Shown here: positions 23,381 through 34,934 of the stretch, in pieces
Layout of the letters: every line of letters begins with the position of its first letter
Numbering within the stretch: position 1 is the first letter of the stretch
Origin: Oasisia sp. SBJ-2009
Lineage: Eukaryota > Annelida > Polychaeta > Sabellida > Siboglinidae
Reading direction: 5' to 3'
DNA length: 64,000 bases
Assembly: GCA_964017155.1 (NCBI GenBank)
Contig: OZ024857.1
Coordinates: forward strand, 27,258,101-27,322,100
Translations under genes and position numbers: made by a program
Notes under the pieces: generated by a model
What the model saw: the letters and a program-made list of their open reading frames with translations, nothing else
Told to the model about the DNA's origin: nothing
Databases searched by the model: none

Positions 23381-23439
23381 TGTTTACCATGGCAACAGGT
23401 GTGCGTGTGTGTGTGTGTGTGTTTGTTTACCCTAGCAAC
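23381..23439 (+). promoter_or_regulatory. Duplicated forkhead + RFX-like composite site around a GT run
   Basis: TGTTTACCATGGCAAC (23381-23396) and TGTTTACCCTAGCAAC (23424-23439) flank a short GT microsatellite. Each contains TGTTTAC (forkhead-type consensus) followed by an X-box-like half site (RGCAAC). The pairing resembles known FOX/RFX composites, but function is inference. Confidence 0.3.
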
Positions 23440-23964
23440 GGCAGTGCCAGCAATTGTACAATAATATTGTCATAAGTACCCATTCAAGCGAAGCCACTGG
23501 AGACCATATGTAGTTTGGACATCAAGTGACAATATTGTCAACAAACACAAAACACAGTAATGACAGTCTCCAGACACAGCAATATAACTAACTAAATTCT
23601 CAGCTGTCAAAAACGTAACATACAAATGGAATTACTTTCCTATCTGAAACCATAAACACAGTCTTTATGGACTGCATGTGTTTTAACACAAAAAGGTCTG
23701 AAAACATACAATACAGAAAACAATTATTCATGTAGATTGTTCACGTGTCCGAAAAGTGCTGCGTCCAAACACACAGACATTACGGCACACAATAATCTTC
23801 TGTGAACATATTCAAGAGGTTAATATTGAAAGAATCCTGTCAGAGTGAAACTTCAATTGTAAGGTAATCCTGAGCACCAGAAACAACCCGAGTTGTGTAG
23901 CAAGTTGACTATATTAGTGACATTGATATCCTATACTTTACTATTAAAGAAAAGCCATAATTCT

Positions 23965-24076
23965 GAGGTGGCTGTATTACAGAGGTGGCTGTATTACAGA
24001 GGTGACTGTATTACAGAGGTGACTGTATTACAGAGGTGGCTGTATTACAGGAGGGTCTGTATTACAGGGGTGGCTA
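23965..24076. repeat. 17-bp minisatellite, about six copies
   Basis: GAGGTGGCTGTATTACA tandem units with GGTGAC and GGAGGGTC variants. Confidence 0.93.
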
Positions 24077-24500
24077 CGAAACGAGATCACACTGAACCTA
24101 CGATCAGACTTATTAATAAGGTAATTTTTTGGTCTGTGTCACATCCAGCGGAAATAGCTACAACTTGCCACTTGTAGACCCAGAAACAGAAAGGAGTGGT
24201 GGACACCGTGGTATGTGTCAGATGTCACACTGCCATCTGGTAGCAAGAGCTGGACTGACAGGTTGTTGACATGTTAAATGGAGTTAGCTGGCTGTCTCTT
24301 ATGTTACATAATTATTAGCAGGATATTCCCTGAATCTGTTGTACAGCACCATGGTAATGACCCAACTTCAAAGCAATAACAACTAATATTGGCTACATGT
24401 TTACAAATTCAACATTTTGTTTACAATGTGAACATTTCTGAGCTGTGACATGTAAAATGTCTATTAATGAGTTTCATATGAAATGTTTGCCATGTTTTGA

Positions 24501-24514
24501 CCCCCCCCCCCCCC
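24501..24514. repeat. Poly(C) run (14)
   Basis: Homopolymer of 14 C, prone to sequencing and assembly length error. Confidence 0.95.
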
Positions 24515-25725
24515 GGCAATTTAAATGATTTTAGACATTAACATTTGGCTTGATATAAATTTTATCACTGTGTAATTTGAGACCAATAACTGAAATAATA
24601 TCACAGATACTACATAACATTTTAGAATTTTTTTTTCTTTTTTGTTGAAATGAACTCTGAGAACCAAAACGAATAAAATTAGATTTTGAAGATTTCAGTC
24701 AAAGTTATTTTAATAATAAATTTCACGTAAAAATGTCATTTAATGCATTGAGAAACATCAATCATTCTTTGACTCTGCATGGGTACGAGAACCTGAGAAA
24801 CGAAAGGTAGTAAAGTACACATCCAGAAAAACAACTGTTTTTGTTGTTGTCTGGCCTGGCTTGTCATGTCTGTCAGCAGTTGGCCTGTTACATCAGTCAT
24901 TTCCTCTGTTTTGATGTCACTAATGCTTCAAGTACAGCACAGTGCAGCAACCCACCCTTATGGAATCAGATTGCATTGAGTGAAACAACATGTTTACACA
25001 GGTGAATCTGAATAACAACATCTTGACCGAAGAGGGGGGTGATTTATTTATGAATAGCTTCTGGCACAATGAACACACAGACTCTCAGGTAATCTGAAGA
25101 TAATTTAGATAACTGGTCATGAATGAAGCGTCAGACAAAGTGATTTTTAAACGCTGGCATATCCAGTTAAAGCACGCGTCTAACTAATTACTATTTTCAC
25201 CCCACTCATTCCTGATTTCTGTAAGAATTTAGCTACCTAGTGTAGAAGTTAGTCTACTAAGCAAATGCTCTCATTTGATTTTTGACAATCACAGATTGTG
25301 GACAACTTTGCTAGTAAAACTACATGTAGCACCATCCTCGATAGTTTTACACTGATCGACCCTTGTAATTATCACAAATTACTTGCATTCTTCAGTACGC
25401 CACACCACACCACACGAATTCTTGCTGACTACCAACGACAATGGGCTGATAACAATGAAAGTCCTTAAATAACAACATGACGGGTCGTTGTGTGAGGTAC
25501 GTCGTCATATGTCTGCTACATCGGCAGTCCTAACTGTCAGCCTAGCAGGACAGTGAAGGGAGTATTTCCCCACACCTGTCAGAACTCTCCATCCCAGCAA
25601 CAGGTAGCTGCTGCTTGCCATTAACCGCAGCAATCATGACAGGGACTGAGCAGGAGCACACAACGGAGACATCACATCACGACAGCCTCCACCGACCGAC
25701 CGCTCGCACGCTTGCACGTACTTAC

Positions 25726-25812
25726 CACTGAATACGACGACTTGCTGTAGATTAATTTATCCCGAGAGTTCGTTTGTGTGGACGTCACCATTGCAGTCGG
25801 TGCTGCAGGCAT
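25726..25812 (-). CDS. CACNB: Candidate alternative first coding exon of CACNB (29 codons)
   Basis: The minus strand reads MPAAPTAMVTSTQTNS then RDKLIYSKSSYSV, ending at a strong donor (GTG|GTAAGT) in phase 0, so it would join in frame to GSADS at 9874. The triplet directly before the first ATG is TAG, so the start is defined; a second in-frame ATG is codon 8. The sequence upstream on the minus strand (25813 to about 26140) is CpG-rich, unlike the AT-rich intron around it, as expected for a promoter and 5'UTR. The peptide has no recognised domain, which is normal for beta-subunit N-termini. It is too short to be found by length-based gene calling. The exon identity is inference from splice phase, context and the family's alternative first exons. 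Confidence 0.62.
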
Positions 25813-26140
25813 CTATCCGAGCCTCTCTTTCCCCGTCCACTCGTCACACTGCCCCGCTTGACCACTGTCGAGTTGGCGTGGCGATCAGGCAACGATACAT
25901 GCTGGACTGTGAGCGACGGAATCGAATAAGAGGCAGCAGTGACTCGTTGCTCGCGATCGTGCCGAGACTGCGTGCGTTAATGTTATGCGGACTCGACATG
26001 GCACACGACAGTCGCTGCTGCCGCTGTGGCTAGTGTATTGATCCCACAACTATACCTCCTCTGTACTGCCTCTGTCACGGCCGCCTCATGCATACGTTCT
26101 CACCTCCCTCGAATCAATCATCGCCGCGACGATGCCGCGT
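25813..26140 (-). promoter_or_regulatory. CpG-rich putative promoter/5'UTR of the 25.8-kb first exon
   Basis: This stretch is visibly richer in G+C and CpG (many cg pairs, e.g. in the runs around 25880-25990 and 26080-26150) than the AT-rich flanks beginning near 26170. It lies directly 5' of the candidate first exon on the minus strand. No convincing TATA box is seen. A dispersed, CpG-type start is the likely reading. The transcription start cannot be placed from sequence. Confidence 0.4.
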
Positions 26141-28591
26141 GATATCGGGCCAGATTATGATGTACACTGTTTTCGTTGGCGACGACAAATGATAGATATT
26201 TCAATTGAGAGAAGTATAGGAAATATTGTGATATCATTGTGTCAAGTAGAAATTAAAACGTATTTGGAAGTACGTATGTGAGATTTGAATTACTGAATGT
26301 TCATCGCTCTGTCTTGAGTAATGGTATCTTTAATTTCTAGTCATGCTTTAATAAACACATGTCCGTCAATCAGTGACATATCCAGTATGAGTGTCAGAGG
26401 ATAGTTTGATTACAGTATGCTCCCTCCACCTGTTGTGTATATTACAGTATGCTCCCTCCACCTGTTGCGTCTTCTTCTTCTACCAAATACTAGCAAAATC
26501 AACAGGCAGAACATCATTGCTTCCCACTAACAACAGATCCTGAGTGGCTCCTGTGATAGCGACGTTTCAGTCTTAACAGGAGTCACTGACCCCAGTTCAC
26601 AGTGTTTTTAATTACTACTGATGATGGTTATTAATTCATGTACTTGTTGGGGTCACAAATAAACATCCTGTTCTTGTTCCAACTACTAATCTACCTATTG
26701 TTTTGTCTCACTATTTTTATGTCACTAACACAATTTTGCTCTTTACAAATGCTCACTACCACATACGTACTTTCACCTATATGTTACACAAACAGTGTGC
26801 TCAATGGCACAGCAGCTCCATCAGTTTAACAACATATGATGGATTTCTCTAGGAGCTCACTATTTTCGTAAGCGATATCTCCAGTGTTTTGGCAATAGCC
26901 AATAGTGTGTTTTTTGGTTAGTTCTACTTGTCAGACAGTTGTTCTACTTCACTCAGTCGGATTTCTTATTTCCTCAGACACAGACAGTCTCGAGTATGAA
27001 GAACTTGGTCTATCCCCTCCAAAAAACAATACGACAAACTAATCTGACAATGGTACGATACAGCAGTAATTCACTAGAACCTCAGTTTCGTCCTTTATCA
27101 ACACAACAGTCTAGTGCACTGCCTGGTAAACCACAAGGCTCAACAATGTAGTTTGAGAACACCAGGGAGCAGGAGGATAATCACAGACAATCACTCCTAT
27201 AAAAAATGTCGCCTGCAGCCTGCTTCCTAGTAGCAGTACTACCCTACCTCTGGCTTATACCTAAAGCAGTGTACAGGTCTAACCCAGTTGTACTGTACTT
27301 CGCCACACTTGGCTGGCTTTTAATGCAAAAACAAGGCGGCCACGTCCAACGTTAGAGAACAATTCCTAGAAATCAATGTGTGTGTACTAACTTGCCCGAC
27401 CCTTCTCACCCAGAAGCCTGCATGTTACCACAACTGTACCACAACAATGTCACCATCTTAACACACATAGTATGATCAGAATATTGTTAAGAAGCTGATA
27501 TCAGAGAGAATGGTAATAAAGGCTGGCATTTATTCAGTTATTCTACGAAACTACAGGCATGATATGCTTGTTTATGACTACAAATGGTTATTATTCTACT
27601 AGTCATTTGCAATTAAATGCACAGGATCAAATAATTCCCTTCGTTTCCCATTTATAAAATTAATGGTCCCTGCTAATAGCTTCTGGCTGCCAACTCTTAT
27701 AAATTGTCCATTATTTATTGAAAAATATTTGTCTGGCAAAATATAGTATTTTTATATCTGCATCTTGATATACAATGTTGACATCTATCTGACTAACATG
27801 TTGACATCTATCTGATTAATATCTATCTGGTTAATATATGACCCGGTTCACTTCTGACAGCTAACGAGTGCAATACAAAAGACTATAGACGCGAGCATAC
27901 TAAGCAGGGGATGCTGCCAGGGTCTTACAGTACAATGTAAATTATGACGACAAGCAGATGCACATGGGAAGAAGTATTCTGTTGATATCGACTCATCCTA
28001 TTCATATAAATAATACAGTAAATAAGCAAAACGCGATACAGTGTTCACACTTGCGGTGACACTAAGTATGACATAAAGCACAGAGACTGCCACCAGGAGA
28101 CCTGACGGCCTTAATAGCTGCCCTCACTGGCGGCTGGGTGCCATCAACAGCGGCATATCTCATCTACAATTCTCGCTCAATTAGTTGACAAAGCTGCCGG
28201 GGCCATCTTCACATACCTGTTGCTGTCAGTGGGAGGTTGTCGCTGTGGTTCCTAGAACCCCATTTCATGGACTCAGACCACCCTGAATTGAATCATAATG
28301 CTGCACTTTGGGGGACCAAATGTAACCATCAATTAGTGACAACGATGTGAGTAATGACGACACACCCTCATTGCGATGTAAACATATGCTAGTGTGATAT
28401 TAGAAGACATTCGAACATTTCTAGGAATCAGTTTCTGTGGTCGTCCTTCTACCTGGTTTCTAACTGCATCATAGGACCTGGGGACCATTTTACCAATGTT
28501 GATAAGAGCTCTTAAACCCCATTTTACACTTTAAAATCAATTTTGATCCTTATCAGTGATGTTGAATATCTGAAATCTGTCAACATAATGA

Positions 28592-28746
28592 AGCACCAGC
28601 AGGACTATGTCGCCGGTGTGTTAGCACCAGCAGGACTATGTCGCCGGTGTGTTAGCACCAGCAGGACTATGTCACCGGTGTGTTAGCACCAGCAGGACTA
28701 TGTCACCGGTGTGTTAGCACCAGCAGGACTATGTCACCGGTGTGTT
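28592..28746. repeat. 31-bp minisatellite, five near-perfect copies
   Basis: The unit AGCACCAGCAGGACTATGTC + (G/A)CCGGTGTGTT is repeated five times. The only variation is GTCGCC (first two copies) versus GTCACC (last three). Confidence 0.97.
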
Positions 28747-31700
28747 ATGGAAATTGTGTCCTCGGTAACGTGGCAATGGACATTTTCATTTTGAAAAAAA
28801 GTAACATTTCGGAATCGGAATCGGAAGTGTTTGTTGCCCCAATAAAATATACATAAAGCAATGTTCATACAAAATTACCTACAACTCAAGTTATAAAATA
28901 GTATTACATTAGTACCACTGTGCAGCAAACTGCCAAGTAATTGCATAAAAAATAACAGAAATGTAATTATAAAATGTAATTATGAATTGTTGTAAGTAAA
29001 ATAACCAGGCGTCGAGGAGACTGTCACTAAGACCATTTTTGTCGCTCTCGTGGCAGCCACCCCATTAATTACATAACATTAAATATAGTTGACTATTTTA
29101 AGCACTTCAAAGTAAACACATGTGCATAATACAGCAACACAAGAATGTCATTACTGGTAAAAAAAAGTCACAAATCTCAACTAACAAAACAAGAGATTAG
29201 ATTTTGCTTAAAGATGAGTTTTCCTTACAAGCTCTTTATCTTAGTGAAATGGTCTCCTGATTTCTGTTACATACTACAACAGCCAGATGGTAAAGATTTG
29301 AATCTGTTCTGTCACCTGCAATTACCAGGAGGTAATTATTAGCAGGAAGCTCACCAACTTGATTGTCATGAATACGGGAGGATGAGAAAGCCTGAAATAT
29401 CAAAGGGTCAATATTATAGTTTACCTCACCTTTTCTTCTTCCTCCTTACTCCCTTCTGTGCTGGGATGAGGGTAAGAGACAATATTGTTGAATCACTTAT
29501 TTGTTTCTCTACCTCAGTAATTTATACTGCCAGAAGTTAAACAGGTGTGGTCATCCACTGGTGGATAGAGAGCTCTATGGCAGAATACAACGCATGAGTG
29601 TATTTTATTAAAATGTTGAAAAACAAAAATGATACACTCAAGGAATTGCCAATTGTGAAGTGACACCAACATTAGGCAGAATATCGTGTAATAATGACGG
29701 AGTCCAGATGTCGTAATTATCCAGAAATCCGATCAATTGTAGCATTTGAGTGATCGATGGGTGTCCTGGTGTGTGTATATATCAATGCCCACATAACTTC
29801 TGCTATGGCTGACATTACTGCCGCAATAGCAACCACTAACATCAATGTGCTAGTTAAATCATTCTTTCGTTTCACCACATTATTAATATTAGAATAAATA
29901 AATGTTAGCAACTTTTTTTTAGCAGTTTGAATATTTCACCAAGGAGACATTCAAAGTATAACAAATTCAAAATGTAAACACCGTCTATCAAATTGGCAGT
30001 AATCAAGTTCTGGAATTGCCTATGATATTTGGCAAATTCACACAATCAATTCGACCAAAAATGGGCCACGGTACAGAGAAATTCCGTACAACAGAACATA
30101 TATGGTCGCACTGAATACGAGCCACAGCGAACGTCTCCTGATGTGTTTATCTATCCCATGTGGACCAATGAGTTCGTAAAAGACTGCATCATCCAAAATC
30201 AATGGCTTGTGAGAAGATCACCCCGCCTGTTGATGTGAGTGCCAGGCATGCATCGCCGACCAGATGTGGCTTATAACTTTGTACACCAGCCAGGGTATCA
30301 ACTATGGCAGTTGTGGGTACAGTGCTCATGTTAAAGGGAGACTGGGTCTACATCTCATCATGACAGCTGGACCCTCCCCTCCCTATGATAAAAGTACCTG
30401 CTCTCCAAAGTATTAAGTAACCTATACAAATCTGTGAAGGGTCGTAAAGCCAAATATTTCAAAGTAACCTACATTCCACAGATGTCACTGCAGACTGCAG
30501 TTGATATATTTCACTCTAAATATCATATGAAATTCTGACCCATAGGATAAATGTATCATATTTAAGCCTTTCATATAATGATTTATGATTATTTTATGGC
30601 TGGTTCAAATCTTCAGTTATTGGAATGATGTAAATTAGTTTTAACATACTATGCCAGTAGTTCACAATATTAATATACTACAGTAAGTCAAAGCTAAGAA
30701 TCTAACATAATGTACAATCAGCCAGTTGTCTGCCATTTGTCCTAGTGATTGAAAAAAAATTGAATTTTGCTAAATATACCTATTCCATACTTAGATTACC
30801 ACCAACTATCTCACAGAGAACTAAATAATCAACTAAAATTGTTTCTAAACACAATAATTTCATTACCTTACTATGCTCTCATAAGATATTTAATAACTAA
30901 CTTCCTAATGATGGATTCATGCAGTGTATACCGTGCTGCCACCCAGTAACTGTTCTACATACTAAAATAACACCATCCTGTGCTGTCACCTGGGGATCAT
31001 GTAAGACACCGCTGTATGTATGCAGCCAAGACTGGGGAGCCCAGGTGCACAATGGTCGTTGTTTATTGTGATATCCTGGGTCAGCTGTGTGGCTAGTGGC
31101 CATCATATTGGGCCAAGGGGTGACTACATAGAATTACCCTACTTTGCAGTGTCTCATCCACTTCATGCAATAATTAAATTATAATCATATTTAGATGTAG
31201 TATAAACTACACCTATTCCAACTTAATGCCGACCATCCAAATGCATCTAAATTAACCAGATAAGATTTTAAAATCAAGTTGTTTACTGATGCCAACTTTA
31301 TATGTCTGTGCATCGTTCACTGTATGCTAATAATAGTTCTGACAGGGGGTAGGGTTTCTAAAGTGAGTGACAGTGGGAGCCCTGTCATAGGTCAACTTCA
31401 GCAGGTCTATGCTGTATTAATTATTACACCAAGCTGTGTACATTACTCGCTGTACCACTATGTTGACTTTATACTGGCGATACATATGAACAACAAACAG
31501 CGCTCTACATCTGGAATCAACACTCTATCATGTTCTACATTTGGCATCAACACTCTATCATTATAATATTACCTGAAACAACAGCAACTTTTGCCAAAAG
31601 AAACATGGGGTTATTTGTTTTCCCACCCTAAACCTTCACTCCTGTACTCTAATGATGACTGTCGCATGTCCCCATTTACAATATGTCTATTGACTATCAT

Positions 31701-32439
31701 GTGTTGCACTTCTGAGCTCATATTCCTGATAACCTAGGCACTATATAAAAGTTTATTATTATCATTATGGTTTCAGGTATATAAATTTGCAGGCAATAGA
31801 GTAGACCTTCAGTTACTTATTACAGCTTTAACCAGAGGATGTCCATTCTGTTATCCAGGTTCAGCTGATGTGGAAATTATTAGCAGGAAGTTTATGGAAT
31901 GTTATGTTTTGTATGTCAGAAGACCGTGACCTGTTTTGGGGTTATTAAATTAAATCTGGCAGTACAGTACAATATTTGATAAGATATTATTAATTATATA
32001 ATAACCATGAGGACTTATATAATCATATGATATAGTAACAAATAAAACTAACAATGAGCAACAGAGAGCCTGTGTTTAATAACTTAAAAACACAAGTGGA
32101 GCATCAGTTGCATCTTTACATAATACATACCAACAGCCCTGTCCCAGTTCACAAGTTCATCACAGTGGAACAGAATGGGAGCCAGTACCCACTGACCTAC
32201 ACTGACCTGCTTCAAGTGACCATCCATACAGGCAGTGTCAACTCTATTATGAGTAGCCACGGCTGGCTGGCTGTGGACTGTACACATGTATGTGGCATGA
32301 CCAGACTGTTCAATCCACCACCCCCACAACCCTAGTTTACCTGCCCGGCAGTCCTCAGATGGTAATCATTTACCTGGAATTCTACACTTCACCATAAGCA
32401 TTCCTCTTTTATTACCAGTTTTATAATGTTATATAATTA

Positions 32440-32540
32440 CTTGTAGTTTGAAAGGGTAAACCATTCCTCTTCTAATTACTTGTAGTTTGAAAGGGTAAAC
32501 CATTCCTCTTCTAATTACTTGTAGTTTGAAAGGGTAAAGT
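32440..32540. repeat. 39-bp tandem repeat, about 2.5 copies
   Basis: TTACTTGTAGTTTGAAAGGG + TAAACCATTCCTCTTCTAA repeats with no differences within complete units. Confidence 0.95.
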
Positions 32541-33584
32541 AACAGAACGGTCAGCTAGTGCAGAAACCGTACAATAACTTGGGGTAACTTAACATGCCCT
32601 TATGGTTTAACATTATAATACTTCTACAAATAAAGCTTTTGTCAATAAACAGTAGCTATACAATCATGTTTCATATTTATCCGGTCTTCAATAATCTGGT
32701 TGCTCGCGATCCACATGTTATTGTGTGGCACCCACCCTGATACCATGTATAATAGGGTGATTCACTAATCCGCATGTTTTTTTTTTATTCAGCCACAACC
32801 CGTGGGAACCAAAGTATGTGGATAAACAGGACATGACTAAGTCTCATAAATAGTAACTATCTCACTTACACCATCTGCCTCCTGCTTTTGATTATATATA
32901 ATATTGCATGGTTTGCATTCACTAGCCACAATTTATTTACCTAGTCACAGGTTTTTCGCGAGTTCCTTCAAATCTAAAAGAAGTCGGCCAGTTGCTACGA
33001 AATGTTATAAAGCTGACAGCGGTAACTTCTGGAGGAAATCCAGGATTTCCTGATCCAGGGAAACTCCACATTATGTGTGTAGACTAGTATCATATGCAGT
33101 TCCTCATGGACTAGCCCATGGCATCTGTCCAGGAGGCAAATACAGGAGCCAAATGTAGGGCACATGACTTATGTCCCAAACAGGTGGCCTCAGCCAAGAT
33201 CAAGAAGGGAGAATATGTGAACTAGCCGTGACATATGAGTCCACACTCAAGGTCACTGAATCTCACTGATACCATGGTACTTTTGGCTAAACATGGCGTT
33301 TGTCAGGTAAACCAATTATTTGTGCATCACAGTTGAATTCTCTGAACATTATTATTGCATAAGAACTGGCAGTTATTATTAAACTTATGAAACACTCAAA
33401 GTCAAAGACAAATCTGATTATTTACCATTCCTACCTATTTAGGTTTCTGAGATCTAATTGTGTTTCAACGGTATACTGATTATTCAAAAACGCACTGCCT
33501 ACCCAACGGTCTCCTGCCCCTTTCTCTTCTCTATCTACCAACCCTCCTTCCCTCCTCTCCAATACACATCATGCCACCTTTCCA

Positions 33585-34345
33585 CAAACCCTCCCTCCTC
33601 TCCACCAACCCTCCCTCCTCTCCACCAACCCTCCCTCCTCTCCACAAACCCTCCCTCTTCTCCACAAACCTTCCCTCCTCTCTACGAACTATCCTTCCTC
33701 TTTACAAATCCTCCCTCCTCTCCACCAACCATCTGTCCTCTCCACCAACCCTCCCTCCTCTCCACCAACCCTCCCTCCTCTCCACCAACCATCTGTCCTC
33801 TCCACCAACCCTCCCTCCTCTCCACCAACCCTCCCTCCTCTCCACCAACCCTCCCTCCTCTCCACAAACCCACCCTCCTCTCCACAAACCCACCCTCCTC
33901 TCCACCAACCCACCCTCCTCTCCACCAACCCACCCTCCTCTCCACCAACCCACCCTCCTCTCCACCAACCCTCCCTCCTCTCCACAAACCCACCCTCTTC
34001 TCCACAAACCCACCCTCCTCTCCACCAACCATCTGTCCTCTCCACCAACCCTCCCTCCTCTCCACAAACCCACCCTCCTCTCCACCAACCCACCCTCCTC
34101 TCCACCAACCCACCCTCCTCTCCACCAACCCTCCCTCCTCTCCACCAACCCTCCCTCCTCTCCACAAACCTTCCCTCCTCTCTACAAACCATCTCTCCTC
34201 TCCTCCAACAATCCCTCCTCTCCACTAATCCTCCCTCCTCTCCACTAACCCTTCTTTCTCTCCAAAACCCCTTCCTCCTGTTCACAAACCCTCCCTCCTC
34301 TCTAGTAGCCCTCCCTTTCTCCCCATAAACCCCCCTCCTTTCCAC
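33585..34345. repeat. 20-bp pyrimidine-rich minisatellite (about 37 copies)
   Basis: The unit is TCCACCAACCCTCCCTCCTC, with regular variants CACCCTCCTC and ATCTGTCCTC. The ATCTGTC variant recurs every 60 bp at 33731 and 33791, showing a partial higher-order structure. Long open frames in several phases (up to 262 codons) are repeat artefacts. Confidence 0.97.
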
Positions 34346-34410
34346 CATCCCTCCTTCTCAACCAACTCTCAAACCTATCCATCAACCCTCCCTCCTCCAC
34401 CAGCCCTCCT

Positions 34411-34934
34411 TCCCTATCCACCAACCCTCCCTCCTTCCCTATCCACCAACCCTCCCTCCTTCCCTATCCACCAACCCTCCCTCCTTCCCTATCCACCAAC
34501 CCTCCCTCCTTCCCTATCCACCAACCCTCCCTCCTTCCCTATCCACCAACCCTCCCTCCTTCCCTATCCACCAACCCTCCCTCCTTCCCTATCCACCAAC
34601 CCTCCCTCCTTCCCTATCCACCAACCCTCCCTCCTTCCCTATCCACCAACCCTCCCTCCTTCCCTATCCACCAACCCTCCCTCCTTCCCTATCCACCAAC
34701 CCTCCCTCCTTCCCTATCCACCAACCCTCCCTCCTTCCCTATCCACCAACCCTCCCTCCTTCCCTATCCACCAACCCTCCCTCCTTCCCTATCCACCAAC
34801 CCTCCCTCCTTCCCTATCCACCAACCCTCCCTCCTTCCCTATCCACCAACCCTCCCTCCTTCCCTATCCACCAACCCTCCCTCCTTCCCTATCCACCAAC
34901 CCTCCCTCCTTCCCTATCCACCAACCCTCCCTCT
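34411..34934. repeat. 25-bp pyrimidine-rich minisatellite (about 21 near-identical copies)
   Basis: The unit TCCCTATCCACCAACCCTCC + CTCCT is repeated essentially without variation until a final CTCTTGCC. It abuts the 20-bp array and shares its CCACCAACCCTCCCTCCT core. Confidence 0.97.

Larger units (their letters stand above)
16421..25725 (-). other. CACNB intron segment
   Basis: Mostly AT-rich intron with a SINE (19868-20089), a TA tract, a degenerate CACACATCCA-type repeat, a pentanucleotide run and short minisatellites. GC-richer spots at 21290-21720 and 22240-22700 include donor-like sites (at 22,505 the phase is 1, so it does not fit). The 135-codon plus frame at 18767-19174 is not recognised. 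Nothing further seen at 17.0-18.7 and 24.1-25.5 kb. Confidence 0.6.

Noticed and set aside
28221..28290. Strong donor CAACAG|GTATGT on the minus strand
   Set aside because: The only upstream ATG frame reaches it in phase 1; could at most be an untranslated exon.
33458..34348. Long Pro/Ser/Leu frames on the plus strand and Gly/Glu/Arg frames on the minus strand
   Set aside because: Produced by the 20-bp pyrimidine minisatellite; open in several phases at once.
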